A stretch of DNA of 64,000 nt from Ophioceras dolichostomum. Taxonomy: Eukaryota; Ascomycota; Sordariomycetes; Magnaporthales; Ophioceraceae. This document shows, in pieces, positions 1 through 10,247 of the stretch; within the stretch, counting starts at the first letter, position 1, and every line of letters starts with the position of its first letter. The stretch spans positions 248,001 to 312,000 of the forward strand of contig PYST01000004.1 of the NCBI GenBank assembly GCA_003049485.1, in the 5' to 3' direction. The position numbers and the translations under genes are program-made. The notes below the pieces were generated by a model. It saw only the letters and a list, made by a program, of their open reading frames with translations, did no database searches and had not been told where the DNA came from.

Positions 1-771
1 AAGCCTGTTCTACTAGGACTTCTGTTCAAATCATGAGATATCCAACGTGATATAGAGTTCCTTCTTCTTCTCTGCTTTATCATTATAATCTGAACTCTCT
101 TTTACTGTTCTACGTCAAGCTATGCCGCCCAGAACTTCTGATGGTTGCATCGTCCAGCATCTGGCAGAGCCCCTCATGTGTGCCTCGATCGCCATCAATC
201 TGCAGATGCGGTCCGATTGGTCAATGCTCGGATTCGTATTCGTGATCGCAAGACATCATTGATTGATCAAAGCTACCACTTGTGCACACACAGCACGGGC
301 AGCATCAAATAAGAACGAGGAGAACGGGCCTGCTTGGTCAGCGCAATGGAATCATCATTGCTCGGTGATCGATACACCGACCCACCTGTCAAAAAGGAAT
401 ATGTATAGTCGTCTGTCCAGGAAGTTGTCGCCGACAGCGCCTGGTGCAGTGAATAATTGCAAGCCCCCTTATTCGTCGAACTAGAAGCAGGAGAGCTTGT
501 ACGTCATCATCATTGGAAGACGCTCCGCAAAAGCAAAATAGTATGCACGAAAATGAGACGGGCACTAGGCAGTATGTTATGGGTATCTCGAATGTTTAGC
601 GTTAATGTCGTCGCATCAGCGAAAAGCTGTCTCGCCGCGTCTCGCCGTTGCCCGCCCTTCAATCTGTATGGAAATGGAAAATATGCCACAATGGTTGTTC
701 CTGGCAGGGCGGTCACTAGCGCAGGAACCAAAGGACGGACTCCGACGAAGACGCACGCAGAAAAAAAATCG
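1..771. other. no gene recognised (left edge)
   Basis: This stretch lies downstream of KRR1 and reaches the window edge. Open frames here are short or antisense to KRR1, and I see no conserved protein, structured RNA or repeat. It probably holds the KRR1 3' UTR and intergenic DNA. Confidence 0.5.
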
Positions 772-1734
772 TCATGCATTCGTCTTCCGCTTTTTGCTCT
801 TCTCGCCGGGCTCCTCTGGCGGCACGAAGTCTTTTTCGCGTTCCCTCCTCTTCTCCTCCTTCCTCAGTTTCGCTTTCTCCTCCCTCTCGGCCTCGGTCGC
901 CCTCCGCTTGGCCTCCTTGCCCAAAAAGTACTCGCCGCTCTCGATCTGCTTGTCGATCTTGCTCTTCTCCGGCGCGGGCGGGAAGGGCGTGCGCGGCTTC
1001 TGGCTCTTGTCGGTGACCTTGAAGGGCACCCTCCGGCGGCTGAGGCTGCGCTTCTTGAAGTTCGGCAGGAACCTGTCCCAGGACTCGTTGGCGAGCTGGG
1101 GGTCCTTGGCGAGCTCGCGCTTCACCATCAGCTCCTTGATGAGATATATCGGGTGGATGTTGTGCATGCAGTCCTCCACCACCCTCCGCACCTCCTTGAG
1201 GCCCTTGAACGGCCCCATGGCCGAGACGGTGTTGCCGTGCACGAGGATGTAGGTCGAGGTCAGCAGCTCGAGCGCCTTGAGCGTGCTCCCGTTGGGGCCT
1301 AATATCCTCTGCCGCCGCTTGACGAACCGCTCCTTGTTCCGGATGAGGTTCCTGATCTTGATGATGTCGCACGCGACGCCGTCCTCCAGGATCTTGATGG
1401 CCTGCGGGGCCGGCACGCTCCGGGCGAGGAGCTTGATGAGATCGCGCGCATTTAGGATGGCGGCCGGGTCGAAGGTCTTTCGTGTCGTCTTGACCGTCAT
1501 CGAACCCTCGACGAGGTCTAGCGTCGTCGCGATGCCGTACCGTTCCAAAGCGCGGGAAACGAGGGGCCAGCTCTGCTTCAGGTACACTTCCCTGTATTTT
1601 GGGAAGAGTGTGACGAACGATGACTCCTCAGCAAACGTGCCGCCGGCATTGTCGGCTGGCGTGAAGGCATCGACCTTCCATTTGTCGATATCATCGGTAT
1701 CCCACGGTTTTGGCTTCTTGTGTGTAGAGGGCAT
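772..1734 (-). CDS. KRR1: KRR1, KH-domain small-subunit processome component
   Basis: Intronless gene for a 320-residue protein, close to the yeast Krr1 length. The start is the ATG at 1734, which gives the conserved MPSTHKKPKPWDTDDIDKW amino terminus; the open frame upstream reads through a poly-T/A tract and is not conserved-looking. A KH-like fold covers roughly residues 142-195, with the GPNG loop at 146-149 preceded by a basic KRRQR stretch. The tail is a charged Lys/Arg/Glu-rich coil ending in KKSKKRK-type basic residues, a likely nucleolar localisation signal. Krr1 family proteins act in the nucleolar 90S pre-ribosome in early 40S maturation (18S pre-rRNA processing). It is divergently arranged with the areB-like gene across about 1 kb. 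Family assignment is secure. Confidence 0.95.
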   Translation of the reverse strand: MPSTHKKPKPWDTDDIDKWKVDAFTPADNAGGTFAEESSFVTLFPKYREVYLKQSWPLVSRALERYGIATTLDLVEGSMTVKTTRKTFDPAAILNARDLIKLLARSVPAPQAIKILEDGVACDIIKIRNLIRNKERFVKRRQRILGPNGSTLKALELLTSTYILVHGNTVSAMGPFKGLKEVRRVVEDCMHNIHPIYLIKELMVKRELAKDPQLANESWDRFLPNFKKRSLSRRRVPFKVTDKSQKPRTPFPPAPEKSKIDKQIESGEYFLGKEAKRRATEAEREEKAKLRKEEKRREREKDFVPPEEPGEKSKKRKTNA

Positions 1735-2740
1735 TTTGGTTGATTGATTGATTGACGATGTTCCGATTCCAACTCTGAGATCCTCGCTTCTCTTTTTTTT
1801 TTTTTTTGACTTTGGAGGCTGCAGCGAAACGGCGCCCCACCACGCCCACCACTCAGTGGCAAGCAATTGGCCGCAGTTAGCTGCCAGGTGTTGCCGGGCC
1901 GCCAGCCTTTGAAAGGGCGTTTGAATACAGCCTCAGGCACTCATTCGAATAGAAAATATCACCAATAGATTCCGTTGGAGCCAAAATTCTCGCCTGTGCG
2001 ACTGTGTGTAATAATAAATGCACTACTCCGTATTCTGTACTTACTGTTACTCCAGATCTTCGCATCCATTCGAGCCCCTTTTGTTCTTGACAGTCGAGGG
2101 TCAAGATTCGACGCCGCTTGTTCATCTCATAGGGCTGCAGATCTGTCCAATAAGAAGACAGATATTCTCCAAATTTAGACAGAGTCAGCTGCGATCTGCA
2201 GGGCGGAAGACGGTTTAAATTTGCTTCCTGCTTTTCTGTTAGAACTTCCCGCCATCATTCACTTACAATACTATCATTGCCTAATTTTGCAGGGGATCTG
2301 ATAGTGTTTGTATGCCTCGATAAGGGGGTCATGACCCCGAAATTTCCTAGATCGCGTTTCCTCCCGCGCTCAGGCTCGTCAACCTTTGAGCAATCGTGTA
2401 TATGGATTGAGCAGAACACACCAGAACGAAGTTCTTTGTCCTCATTTCAGACTTGCAATCCGTAAGTCACTCGTTTGCGATTTGCTTCAATTCTTGCGAT
2501 CTTTTGGTGATCTTTCCGGAGTGGTACGGTGAACACCATCTACGCCATCGAAGATTCTACGCCGCATCATCAACCTCCACGCCGTTTTTATACATTGCCT
2601 CGAGCAAGACCTCCAAGCCTTTGCGCCTTCGCCCTTCTGACGCTCCTAGCCTATCGTCCCTACCTCTACCACAGCCGACGCGGCCTCGATTCGTCAGTAC
2701 ACGATAGCTCGACCTCGATTCAATCAGAATATACTCGGTG
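1735..2740. other. divergent promoter region, KRR1 / areB
   Basis: About 1 kb between two divergent starts. It contains a poly-T run near 1793-1807 just upstream of KRR1 and a few GATA-type cores on the areB side (TGATAG near 2297, CGATAA near 2318, CGATAG near 2702). No coding sequence was recognised. Confidence 0.5.
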
Positions 2741-5359
2741 ATGGAGGATGGCGCGCAGATCGCCCCTACTCCGGCCATGCTGGACCCAATTTCAAGGCCG
2801 GAGTCAACTTCAGCACAGGAGGAGCCTCTCGCTCAGTTGCCAGGGCTCTCTGCGTTAGTGTCGGCTGGCTCCTCAGTCACTTCACCCCAAATCAAGTAAG
2901 TTTCTTGTCTATTCGTGTTGTTCGCAGGGTGACGTCGGTGTCTCCAGCACCAGAGAGATCGGAAACCGAAGAAGCCAGTGACTTTGGGATGCGAAGTCTG
3001 CTTGAAGATCATCAGTTGAAGTGGCGCCGGCCGCCTGCGTCCACCCAGCCGCAAACGGAGCTCTGGCTCCATGTTTGGTTTTTCGCCTGCTGCCATCGCG
3101 CCAATTCAAACTCTTGTTCCCGGTTTCCATCGCAGCAGTCCCCGATCAATCTCAATCTGTGGCGATCTGCTCTGGCTTCGACAACCCTTGTCACAACGTC
3201 TGTCACGATGAATTCCCTTTCTGACGAATCCCTCTTCTACGACTTTGTCAGGCAAGAGGCACTGGCTGCCACAACCCAGCCGGAGGCGACCACGACCGCG
3301 CCCGCGCCCGCCGCGGTGCCCACCACCTTCACTGATGGCTTGCCTGGCATCTCCGCACCAGAATCGGCGACCACAGCAGCGCCCGTGTCCGCTCCCGCGC
3401 CAGCGCCAGCGCCAGCGCCAGCACCGTCGTCAGTTCTAGCAGCACCAGCACTCCAAACATCGCCGGCTGGGGCTTCGGCTACGGAGCCTTCGGTTCCTGT
3501 GCATTTCGCGTCAACCGCAGCGCAATACGCATCCAGCGCAGTCGCAATCGCGGCTGCGGCTGCACCCGCCACCTTCGCGACATCATCACCAGCCGTAACT
3601 AATGGTGGAAACATTGTAGGTCTCCATCCACTCTCATTTACCACACCGCAAGAATCACCTCACGAAATTCGACGTTGCACAGTACATCAAACCCACTCCT
3701 TCGTCCAGCCGCCATGCATTCGTGCGCATCATCCCATCAGACAAGTGTCTTGTCCACCATTCGTTATCGCATTATCCAATCCACCCTCGAATCGTCGTTG
3801 CCATCCATCCATCCATCCATCCATCCGTCCTCACATGCAGGAAAGCGGCCAAGATTTTTTCTTGTCCTCTGGTTTTTTTTTTTCCTGGGTCGATAATCGT
3901 TATCGGATTGGACAGCTGCCGATCTCTTGGCTGTTTGCTCTGTACTCGTCGGGTACTTCCCTTCCACTTATCTCCACGTGCCAGTTGGCCTCATCTTCCC
4001 CACAACTGGACACGTCTCCACTCCCGATAACGTTTCTCTCGTGGTCCCCCCCTAACAACAATTTCGGGTGGAACCGCTCCACCGATAAGCTGCCTGCACC
4101 CCCACTGCAACTCAAAGGCAGAGTTTTATCTTATCTGTTTATCACGACTTTCCTCCTTCCCCCGACCATCCTCTCTCATCGCGACCATCATCCTGCGCAG
4201 TTCGCGACGACGCAGTGCAATCATGGCGACAATGGCTAACGATCGAGCAACGACACAGACGGTATGCCAGAACTGCAGCACGTCGACCACGCCTCTGTGG
4301 CGTCGGGACGAGACCGGTGCCGTGCTCTGCAATGCATGCGGTCTCTTCCTCAAGCTGCATGGCCGCCCGCGCCCGATCTCACTTAAGACGGACGTGATCA
4401 AGAGCCGGAATCGCGTCAAGACAATACGGCCTGACCTCGCGATGAAGAAGAAGGTACGCCATCACTATGCGACTCTTCGCCCTACAGTGGGCGACGTGTT
4501 CGCCTTGTCCTCGAGCCCGCTTTTAGAACGCGCCGCACCGCGAAGTCCCTCCCTAATCGTCGCACATGCACTGACTGACTCTCCCTCGCAACCTTCGTCG
4601 AATCAGAACATGCAGGCAGCCGCTGAGGCCAACGGGCTGATCGATCCCCAGACCCAGGCGAGCATCGCAGGCGCGGCACTCAATGCGCGGCGAGCTTCCC
4701 AAAAGTCCACGAATGGTCATGTTGAAGGTTCGGACTCACCAGTCTCGCGTACCGCGACGCCCAACATGTACAATCCTCACATCTACCCAGGCCTTGAGGA
4801 CGGGCAATATCCCCAGAACGCACTGCCGGGCTTCAGTGTCCCAGGCGCGTCTCCCGGCAGAGCCTCGAGTCCCATAAACGGAGAGCGGCTCGACATCCCA
4901 CAGACCCAGGAACAACTGCTGGCCGCAAACTCTAGTCTCAAGACGCGAGTAGCCGAGCTCGAGGTCATCAACGACTTTATCCAGCGCCGCCTTGGCCAGT
5001 ACGAGACCTATGGTGGTGGGACTGGTCAAGACCCACAGGAGGGCAACGGCCACACGGAGGCCCAGCTGCGTTCGCAGCTGGAAAGCGTGGCTCAGACCGA
5101 GGCCCAGCTTCGGTCTCAGTTAGACACTGTTGCGCAGACAGAGTCGCAACTGAGGACCCAGCTCGAGGAGAGCCACCGCAGAGAAAACATGTTGAAGCGG
5201 AGGCTCGATGAGCTCGAGCTGGAGCTGGGCGAGGCCAAGACTGCCCTGGAGGCCAAGACTGCCATCGAGGTCAGCGAAAACGAGCGGACTGCGAAGAGGC
5301 CTCGCATCGAAGACCCGAAGCCGCAAGCCGAGGAGTTAACCCCTCCATCTGGTTCATGA
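2741..5359 (+). CDS. areB: AreB/ASD-4-like GATA transcription factor with C-terminal coiled coil
   Basis: Proposed exons 2741-2895, 3252-3615, 4259-4453, 4607-5359 (488 residues). Exon 1 begins MEDGAQIAPTPAMLDP; phases match at every junction and introns 1-3 each carry a CTGAC or GCTAAC branch site. The single GATA finger has Cys at about 176, 179, 197 and 200 (C-x2-C-x17-C-x2-C, TTPLWRRDE core) followed by the basic GRPRPISLKTDVIKSRNRVK tail. The carboxy third, from about residue 337, is a long coiled coil including three 14-residue repeats, then a basic patch and TPPSGS end. This finger-plus-coil layout is that of Aspergillus AreB, Neurospora ASD-4 and yeast Dal80/Gzf3, negative or modulating factors in nitrogen regulation. 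Exon 2 is Ala/Pro-rich low complexity. A shorter in-frame product could start at ATG 4223 inside intron 2. Finger and coil are certain; the first two exons are my reconstruction. Confidence 0.85.
3801..3827. repeat. (ATCC)n microsatellite in areB intron 2
   Basis: About six ATCC units in a row inside the 643-nt second intron of the areB-like gene. Similar GGAT/ATCC tracts occur at 38216-38236 and 62872-62902. Confidence 0.9.
3891..4144. promoter_or_regulatory. cluster of eight HGATAR (GATA-factor) sites
   Basis: HGATAR cores lie at 3891-3896 (+), 3900-3905 (-), 3968-3973 (-), 4025-4030 (+), 4083-4088 (+), 4126-4131 (-), 4131-4136 (-) and 4139-4144 (-). All are within intron 2 of the areB-like gene and end about 80 bp before the internal in-frame ATG at 4223. 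By hand, fewer than one such site is expected in 254 bp of random sequence of even composition. Fungal GATA factors bind HGATAR, so I infer an auto-regulated internal promoter for a short isoform. Confidence 0.6.
5054..5179 (+). repeat. three 42-bp coding repeats in areB coiled coil
   Basis: Three degenerate tandem units (5054-5095, 5096-5137, 5138-5179) encode TEAQLRSQLESVAQ, TEAQLRSQLDTVAQ and TESQLRTQLEESHR. Each unit is 14 residues, exactly two heptads, so duplication lengthens the coiled coil without changing its register. Confidence 0.85.
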
Positions 5360-6451
5360 GTTTCGGCCTGCCTTATGGCTTGCCTTATGCGAGGAGTATT
5401 TGGCTCTCTGCTCAAGGGGGAGAAGTTTGACAGCGCAACACCTTTTTAACGATACCAAATTTATGACTGCTTTTGACGACTTCTTCGTATGGATTCGGTC
5501 GGGACTTGGAACCCTTCAGGCTTCCTATTACTTCTGCCCTCATGCGAACGCACATCCGACACTCGTCCGCCTCTAGCTCTGTACTACCACCCTGCATTTT
5601 CTTCTTTCTCTCTCTTACCTAGTTTTATGCAATTGTCTCCTTTCATGTTTTGGCCCTTGTTCTTTATACCTACGACCCAAAATCCACCAGCAGCGCTACC
5701 CTCACACCCTGACACGCTGGCAAATGACGACGACTTAAGGTCGACGGAGGGACTCGAATTTGAGCTGCAGGTTTTGGGTTATACAACTTGACTAATATAT
5801 CCGGCAGAGAAATGGGGGCTGATGGGATTTGCGATAAGCTGTTCGTTCTTTTCTTGCTCTTCTTTTTTTTTGATTTTATCTTTTCCTCCCTGCTCTCCGA
5901 GTTATCTCACTCGGAATCACTCGGGACGGCTTGGTTCAGGCTGAAAAGAACCAAACACAAAACACAAAAGACAAATGACGACGACAAAAAAAAAAGGAGA
6001 GCTACTGTGGCTTTACGGACGGGGCGTGCGGCGGCTTCGTTACACCCCTAGCTTGGCCTGGATCGTCCCCTTCTCTTATCTAATCGTTGCTGGGTAACCC
6101 CGAATCAGTATGGAGGTGAGGGAATCGATGGAGTTTGGCGGAGTATATAATGATGGCCTCGGGCCCCGTCTGGATGATGGAGAGAACGCAGGACCGGTAT
6201 ACGTTCTTACCTTGCTTTCAGAGGCGGAAAAATCCCAAAAGCGTACGTGTTTTGTTTGCATGCTACTGTTAATAGATTCTATTCCTCTAAAAAATCCTCT
6301 CGCCTCCTCCGCCCCGACTCCCTACCTCCCCCCAACACTGCGAGGGTAGGAGTAGCCAGTGCCTACACTAGTGCCCACTCCAACCCCGGCATCAGAGGGT
6401 AGCGAGCGGTGACCTTTAGCGCTTCAGGCGACCGACCTCAAACCTCCATCG
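5360..6451. other. convergent intergenic region areB / TOK channel
   Basis: About 1.1 kb between two convergent genes. It is T- and A-rich in places (poly-T near 5860, poly-A near 5984) and contains no convincing coding sequence. Confidence 0.5.
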
Positions 6452-9400
6452 TCAGCTTACCTGCCCGGTTGTCGTCTCCCTCTTTCCGTCGTCGGGAGAC
6501 CGAGTGTCAGCCCCGTCTGAGACGCCTCCGGTCTTCATCCTCTCGGCCCACTCCTTCGACTCTGGGTCTTCGAAGCAGAGCGGCGTCGTCGGCGGCTGCA
6601 CGGCTCCAGAGCAGGTGTCGTCGGTCTCCGCCTCGGGGATAGTCTCGGGGAGTTTGGACTCGAGGTTCTTAGCGAGGTATCGACGACGAGTCGCGTTCTT
6701 TTTGGAGTTGTTGTTGTTGAAGACATTAGTGAAAAATACAATCGAACGAACGAATCCTGCGATCAGCCAGCTTTCGCTGGAAGAAAGACAACAAGGGACA
6801 GGGACAGGAAAACAAACTTACCCGGCCGGCTTGCCTCCTCGTGTACCGGATGAGGCTCTCGCACAGGCGGTCGAGCACCCACTCCGGCTCGGTCTCGTCG
6901 GCCAGCATGGGACTGTCCTCGCCGATCCAGTCCCACTCGACCATGCCTTCCTCCTCCTCGAGGCGCTCGACCTCTTCCTTGGATCGACGGCTGCTGAAGC
7001 GGATCAGCTTGGTGAAGAGTACCCATTCTGAGTACGAATAGCGCTTTCTATGTTTTCTGTTCCGTTAGCAAGGTCGATGGATGGGCCGTGGATGAGGATA
7101 CATAATAAGCTAGAAGGCATCTCATCTAGCTCAGGTTAGGCACTGCTGCGACGTACGGTGGACGGGCTCGCAGATCGTGCGCCACCGACTTGATGGCCAC
7201 TGCGAGCTGGCGCGCAAGATCGTGCTGCTTCTGGTGGTGGGTGGCATCTACGTCGTCGGCGCCGCCGGCGCTGCCGTTCGAGAACCCGTTCGCGCTACTG
7301 GTAGTGGTAGAAGGGCCTCCTACTCCTACGTCAGGCGTCACCGCCGCAGCCACGAGGCTCTCCATGGTCGCCATCTTTTTCACTCTTCCATCATCCCCCC
7401 TATCCCCTCCGGACGAGGGAGACGGCGGCGATTCTGCCGCCGGAACAGTTGCGGACGCAGGGGAAGCAGGAGCAGTGCCGGCAGCAGCGGGAACAGCCTG
7501 CTCCTCGTCAGTGGTAGCAGCAGCAGCAGCAGATCCGCCACCGCCCCACAAGCTGCGTACCCGCCGTCGATATCCGGCCGAGGCACGAGCGAGCCCGTCG
7601 CGCAGGCGCGGGTGATTGTCGAGGAAGCTGGCCACGACGCCCTTCTTAGGCAGCACGGTCCAGTCGGCGATGCGAAAGGTGCCCCGGTTGACGGCCTGCG
7701 CGACGGTCTTGCTCATCTGCTGGATCAGGATCGTGACGGTCGGGACGGCGACCAGCGACCAGACGATGAAGAAGGGCTTGCCTATGTTGGAGCGGGGGCT
7801 GAAGTCGCCGTAGCTGTTTGTTTTGTTGTTCGGGGAGGGGAATGAAGTTGTTAACAACAAGGTTGTCTGGATTTGGTCTGGTCTGGTCTGGTCTGGTCTG
7901 ATCTGGGGGGCTGTTTGACGGAAAAGAAGAAAAAAGGGATAGAGGGAAACGGGGGAGGGGAGGGCTCATGGCTCACGGCCCAGGGGCTTTGGGCCTTGGG
8001 CCTTGGGCCTGAGGGGCAATTGCCTGGTTGACTTACCCGATGGTCAGCAGCGAGATGAAACAGAAGTACATGGCTTGGAAGTATGTCAGTTCCAGCAGCC
8101 GCTTCTCCGTGAGCATGAAGATCAGGGCGCCAAAGCACCACAGCACCCCGAAGGCGAGGAACGCCATGCCGAGGGCCCAGTATTGCTTGAACCTCCGTGT
8201 CTCACTGGACCGGGCAGTCGCAATCAAATTAGTCCGTCAGTCGTCAATCACCTCCTCTCTCTCTCTTTCTGGGCCTTAGGGTTGGCCGGTGGCAGAGGGT
8301 CGGAAGTGGAAACAGCGGAAGTGGGCAAGAAGGGGGAAGGGTACGAACGACACTTACTCTTGAATCTCGCGCATCGCTTCGAAGCGATCTTTCTCCTCCC
8401 TCAGCAGCAGCAGCTTCTGCCGGCGTCTGTCCGACCCTCCGCCTCCGCCTCCGCCGCCACTTCCGCGAGCTATGGCGCTGCGCTGGGCGGGCATAGCCTT
8501 GTTGTGATGGAAGGTCACGCTGCGGCCGACTATCTCGAGCCGGCCGTATCTGTTCAGCGACTCGCGGCGGCGACTCGAAAGCGGCGACGAGGCCGAGGCT
8601 GACGCCGAAGCAGACGTTGCATCTCCTGCTGCTCCTCCTCCTCCACCTCTTGCTCCACCACGAGCGCTGCTGCTAGCACCGTGGTGGTGCGGGTAGCTGC
8701 TCGCCCTCCTTGACGGCGGCAGGCCGAGCCGCTCCCGCAGCTCGTGCTCGTTCGTGACGGTGCGGTCGAAGGTGAGCTCACGGGCCTGGCGCTGGTGGGT
8801 CCTCACGATCTTGTCGGCCGAGATGTTGGAGGCGAAGCGGCTGATGCTGCCGATGACCAGGCCGAGGAATATGATGCCGATCAGCTGGAAGACGAAGAGG
8901 AACCCGCGCCCGGCGTCGGTGTGCGGGTATATGTCGCCGAACCCGATCGTGAGGATCGACTGGAGGGGGGGTTGGAGCAAGGCAGGTTTCCATTAATTCT
9001 CCCTCAACGCGAAGGGGCAAACGGGTAGTAGTAAAGACGTATGAGGGGAGAGGGAGGTAGTGGTAAGGAAGGATGTTGAAGTATATATGGATGGCAGGGG
9101 GCTGTGAGGAGGAGGTTGGAAGATGGGAAGGAATACTTACTATGTCGGCAAAGTAGAGGGAGTTGACAAAGGTCAGCCCCTCGATTCGACAGAAGATGCC
9201 CGCCCCACCGGCGAGCCAGAAAAAGAACATCATCGTTTGCAGGATGAGGGTGCGTTGGTCATCGGTGAGATCAAAGTCCTGCGGGTAGTGGCCTTTGAAG
9301 TACCCCAGCATGTTGACCATCAGCATGATGCTGCCCAGGCAGTACAGGATCGCGGCCATGACTGCGTGCCAGAACCCCTGAGAATAGATCTCTCCGGGCG

Positions 9401-10247
9401 AGGCGACTGGGAGGTATCTGTGGATGCATATGATGACCACAATGAACTGTTATGCGGCGGGGGAAGACGAGGGAGAGTTGATCAGTCTACGTCCGGTAGT
9501 CTTGTCGTCCTTTTTTCCCCCTGCCTCAACCGCTGTGGTGCTCTCACTTACAATCCAGGCGGCCAGTGTCCAGAACAGGATGGACATGGGCAGGGCAATG
9601 ATGTATCGTATCCGGCCAGTGAAGTTCAGGAGGAGGAACATGTTCCCTGTAAAGCCAGCAGCAAGGGAGACGGCGTTGAGAACGACCTCCCTACTTCGGA
9701 CGTCAGTTGGAGGGACTTATGCATACGGTCCTTGCTTTCATGTGGGCTGCACGCCTTTCCCTTGTCTTCCTTTACCTTCTGACATACCAATGAGGGTCCG
9801 CAATGCCCGCTCCATTATCATCGGCGCCCTCAGGAAGCTCGCCATGATTTGGAAGTGCAAGCCTCCAAGGAGTGACCAGTGCCGCAATGGAAAGCACGTT
9901 TGCGAGGGGGCAAATAGTCGCGGCCAGCAGAGGGATGGCCGTAGAGGCGAACCACCAGCGTCTTGTTATTATTGTTGTTGTTAGCCTAAGTATCTAACTT
10001 TATCTATGGTACTGGCAGGTAGATAGATTAGAGGTGAGAAAGGAGGGTCAACTCACTGTGGCAGATCGTCGTTTTCGCCCCTCAGCTTGAGCCATCCAAT
10101 GGTCCTGATAGTATCGCTCGTGTCTGACCGTTCGAGCCCAGGCCTCCTCGGAACAGGGTGGCCGCCTTCTGGAAGAGAAGCAGCAGACGCAGATGCAGAG
10201 ACAGGAGAAGACGAGGCCTGTGCCTCGAGGTTCTCTTCGTCACCCAT
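6452..10247 (-). CDS. TOK1: TOK-type two-pore outward-rectifier potassium channel
   Basis: Exons (descending): 10247-10057, 9961-9788, 9690-9552, 9446-9141, 8959-8358, 8204-8037, 7813-7157, 7047-6822 and a tentative last exon 6697-6452 (about 902 residues). Phases agree at all junctions. Two pore filters are visible: TIGFGD at about residues 274-279 and TIGYGD at about 525-530, surrounded by hydrophobic segments consistent with the eight-TM/two-P TOK layout. Members are plasma-membrane K+ channels that set membrane potential. Between the second pore-associated helices lies a long Gly/Ala/Ser-rich cytosolic loop (exon 5), and exon 7 has an Ala/Pro/Ser-rich tail. The 3' end is uncertain: unspliced reading stops at 6726, and a different acceptor at 6757 gives a stop at 6535. 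The chosen frame reads an acidic, protein-like tail but needs an AAG acceptor. The intron-1 acceptor (AAG at 9962) is also non-canonical; a TAG about 25 bp upstream is an in-frame alternative. Confidence 0.9.
7875..7900. repeat. (GGTCT)n pentanucleotide repeat in TOK intron
   Basis: Five GGTCT units in a row within intron 6 (8036-7814) of the TOK channel gene; the same intron also carries a short GGGCCTT reiteration near 7990-8010. Confidence 0.85.

Noticed and set aside
457..1302. 281-codon open frame on the + strand
   Set aside because: It is antisense to KRR1, Leu/Arg/Gly-rich from G+C-biased third positions, and has no conserved motif.
2905..4239. 444-codon continuous + frame upstream of the GATA finger as a separate protein
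   Set aside because: Its middle (3252-3615) is better explained as areB exon 2; the rest crosses clear introns and contains a microsatellite and GATA sites.
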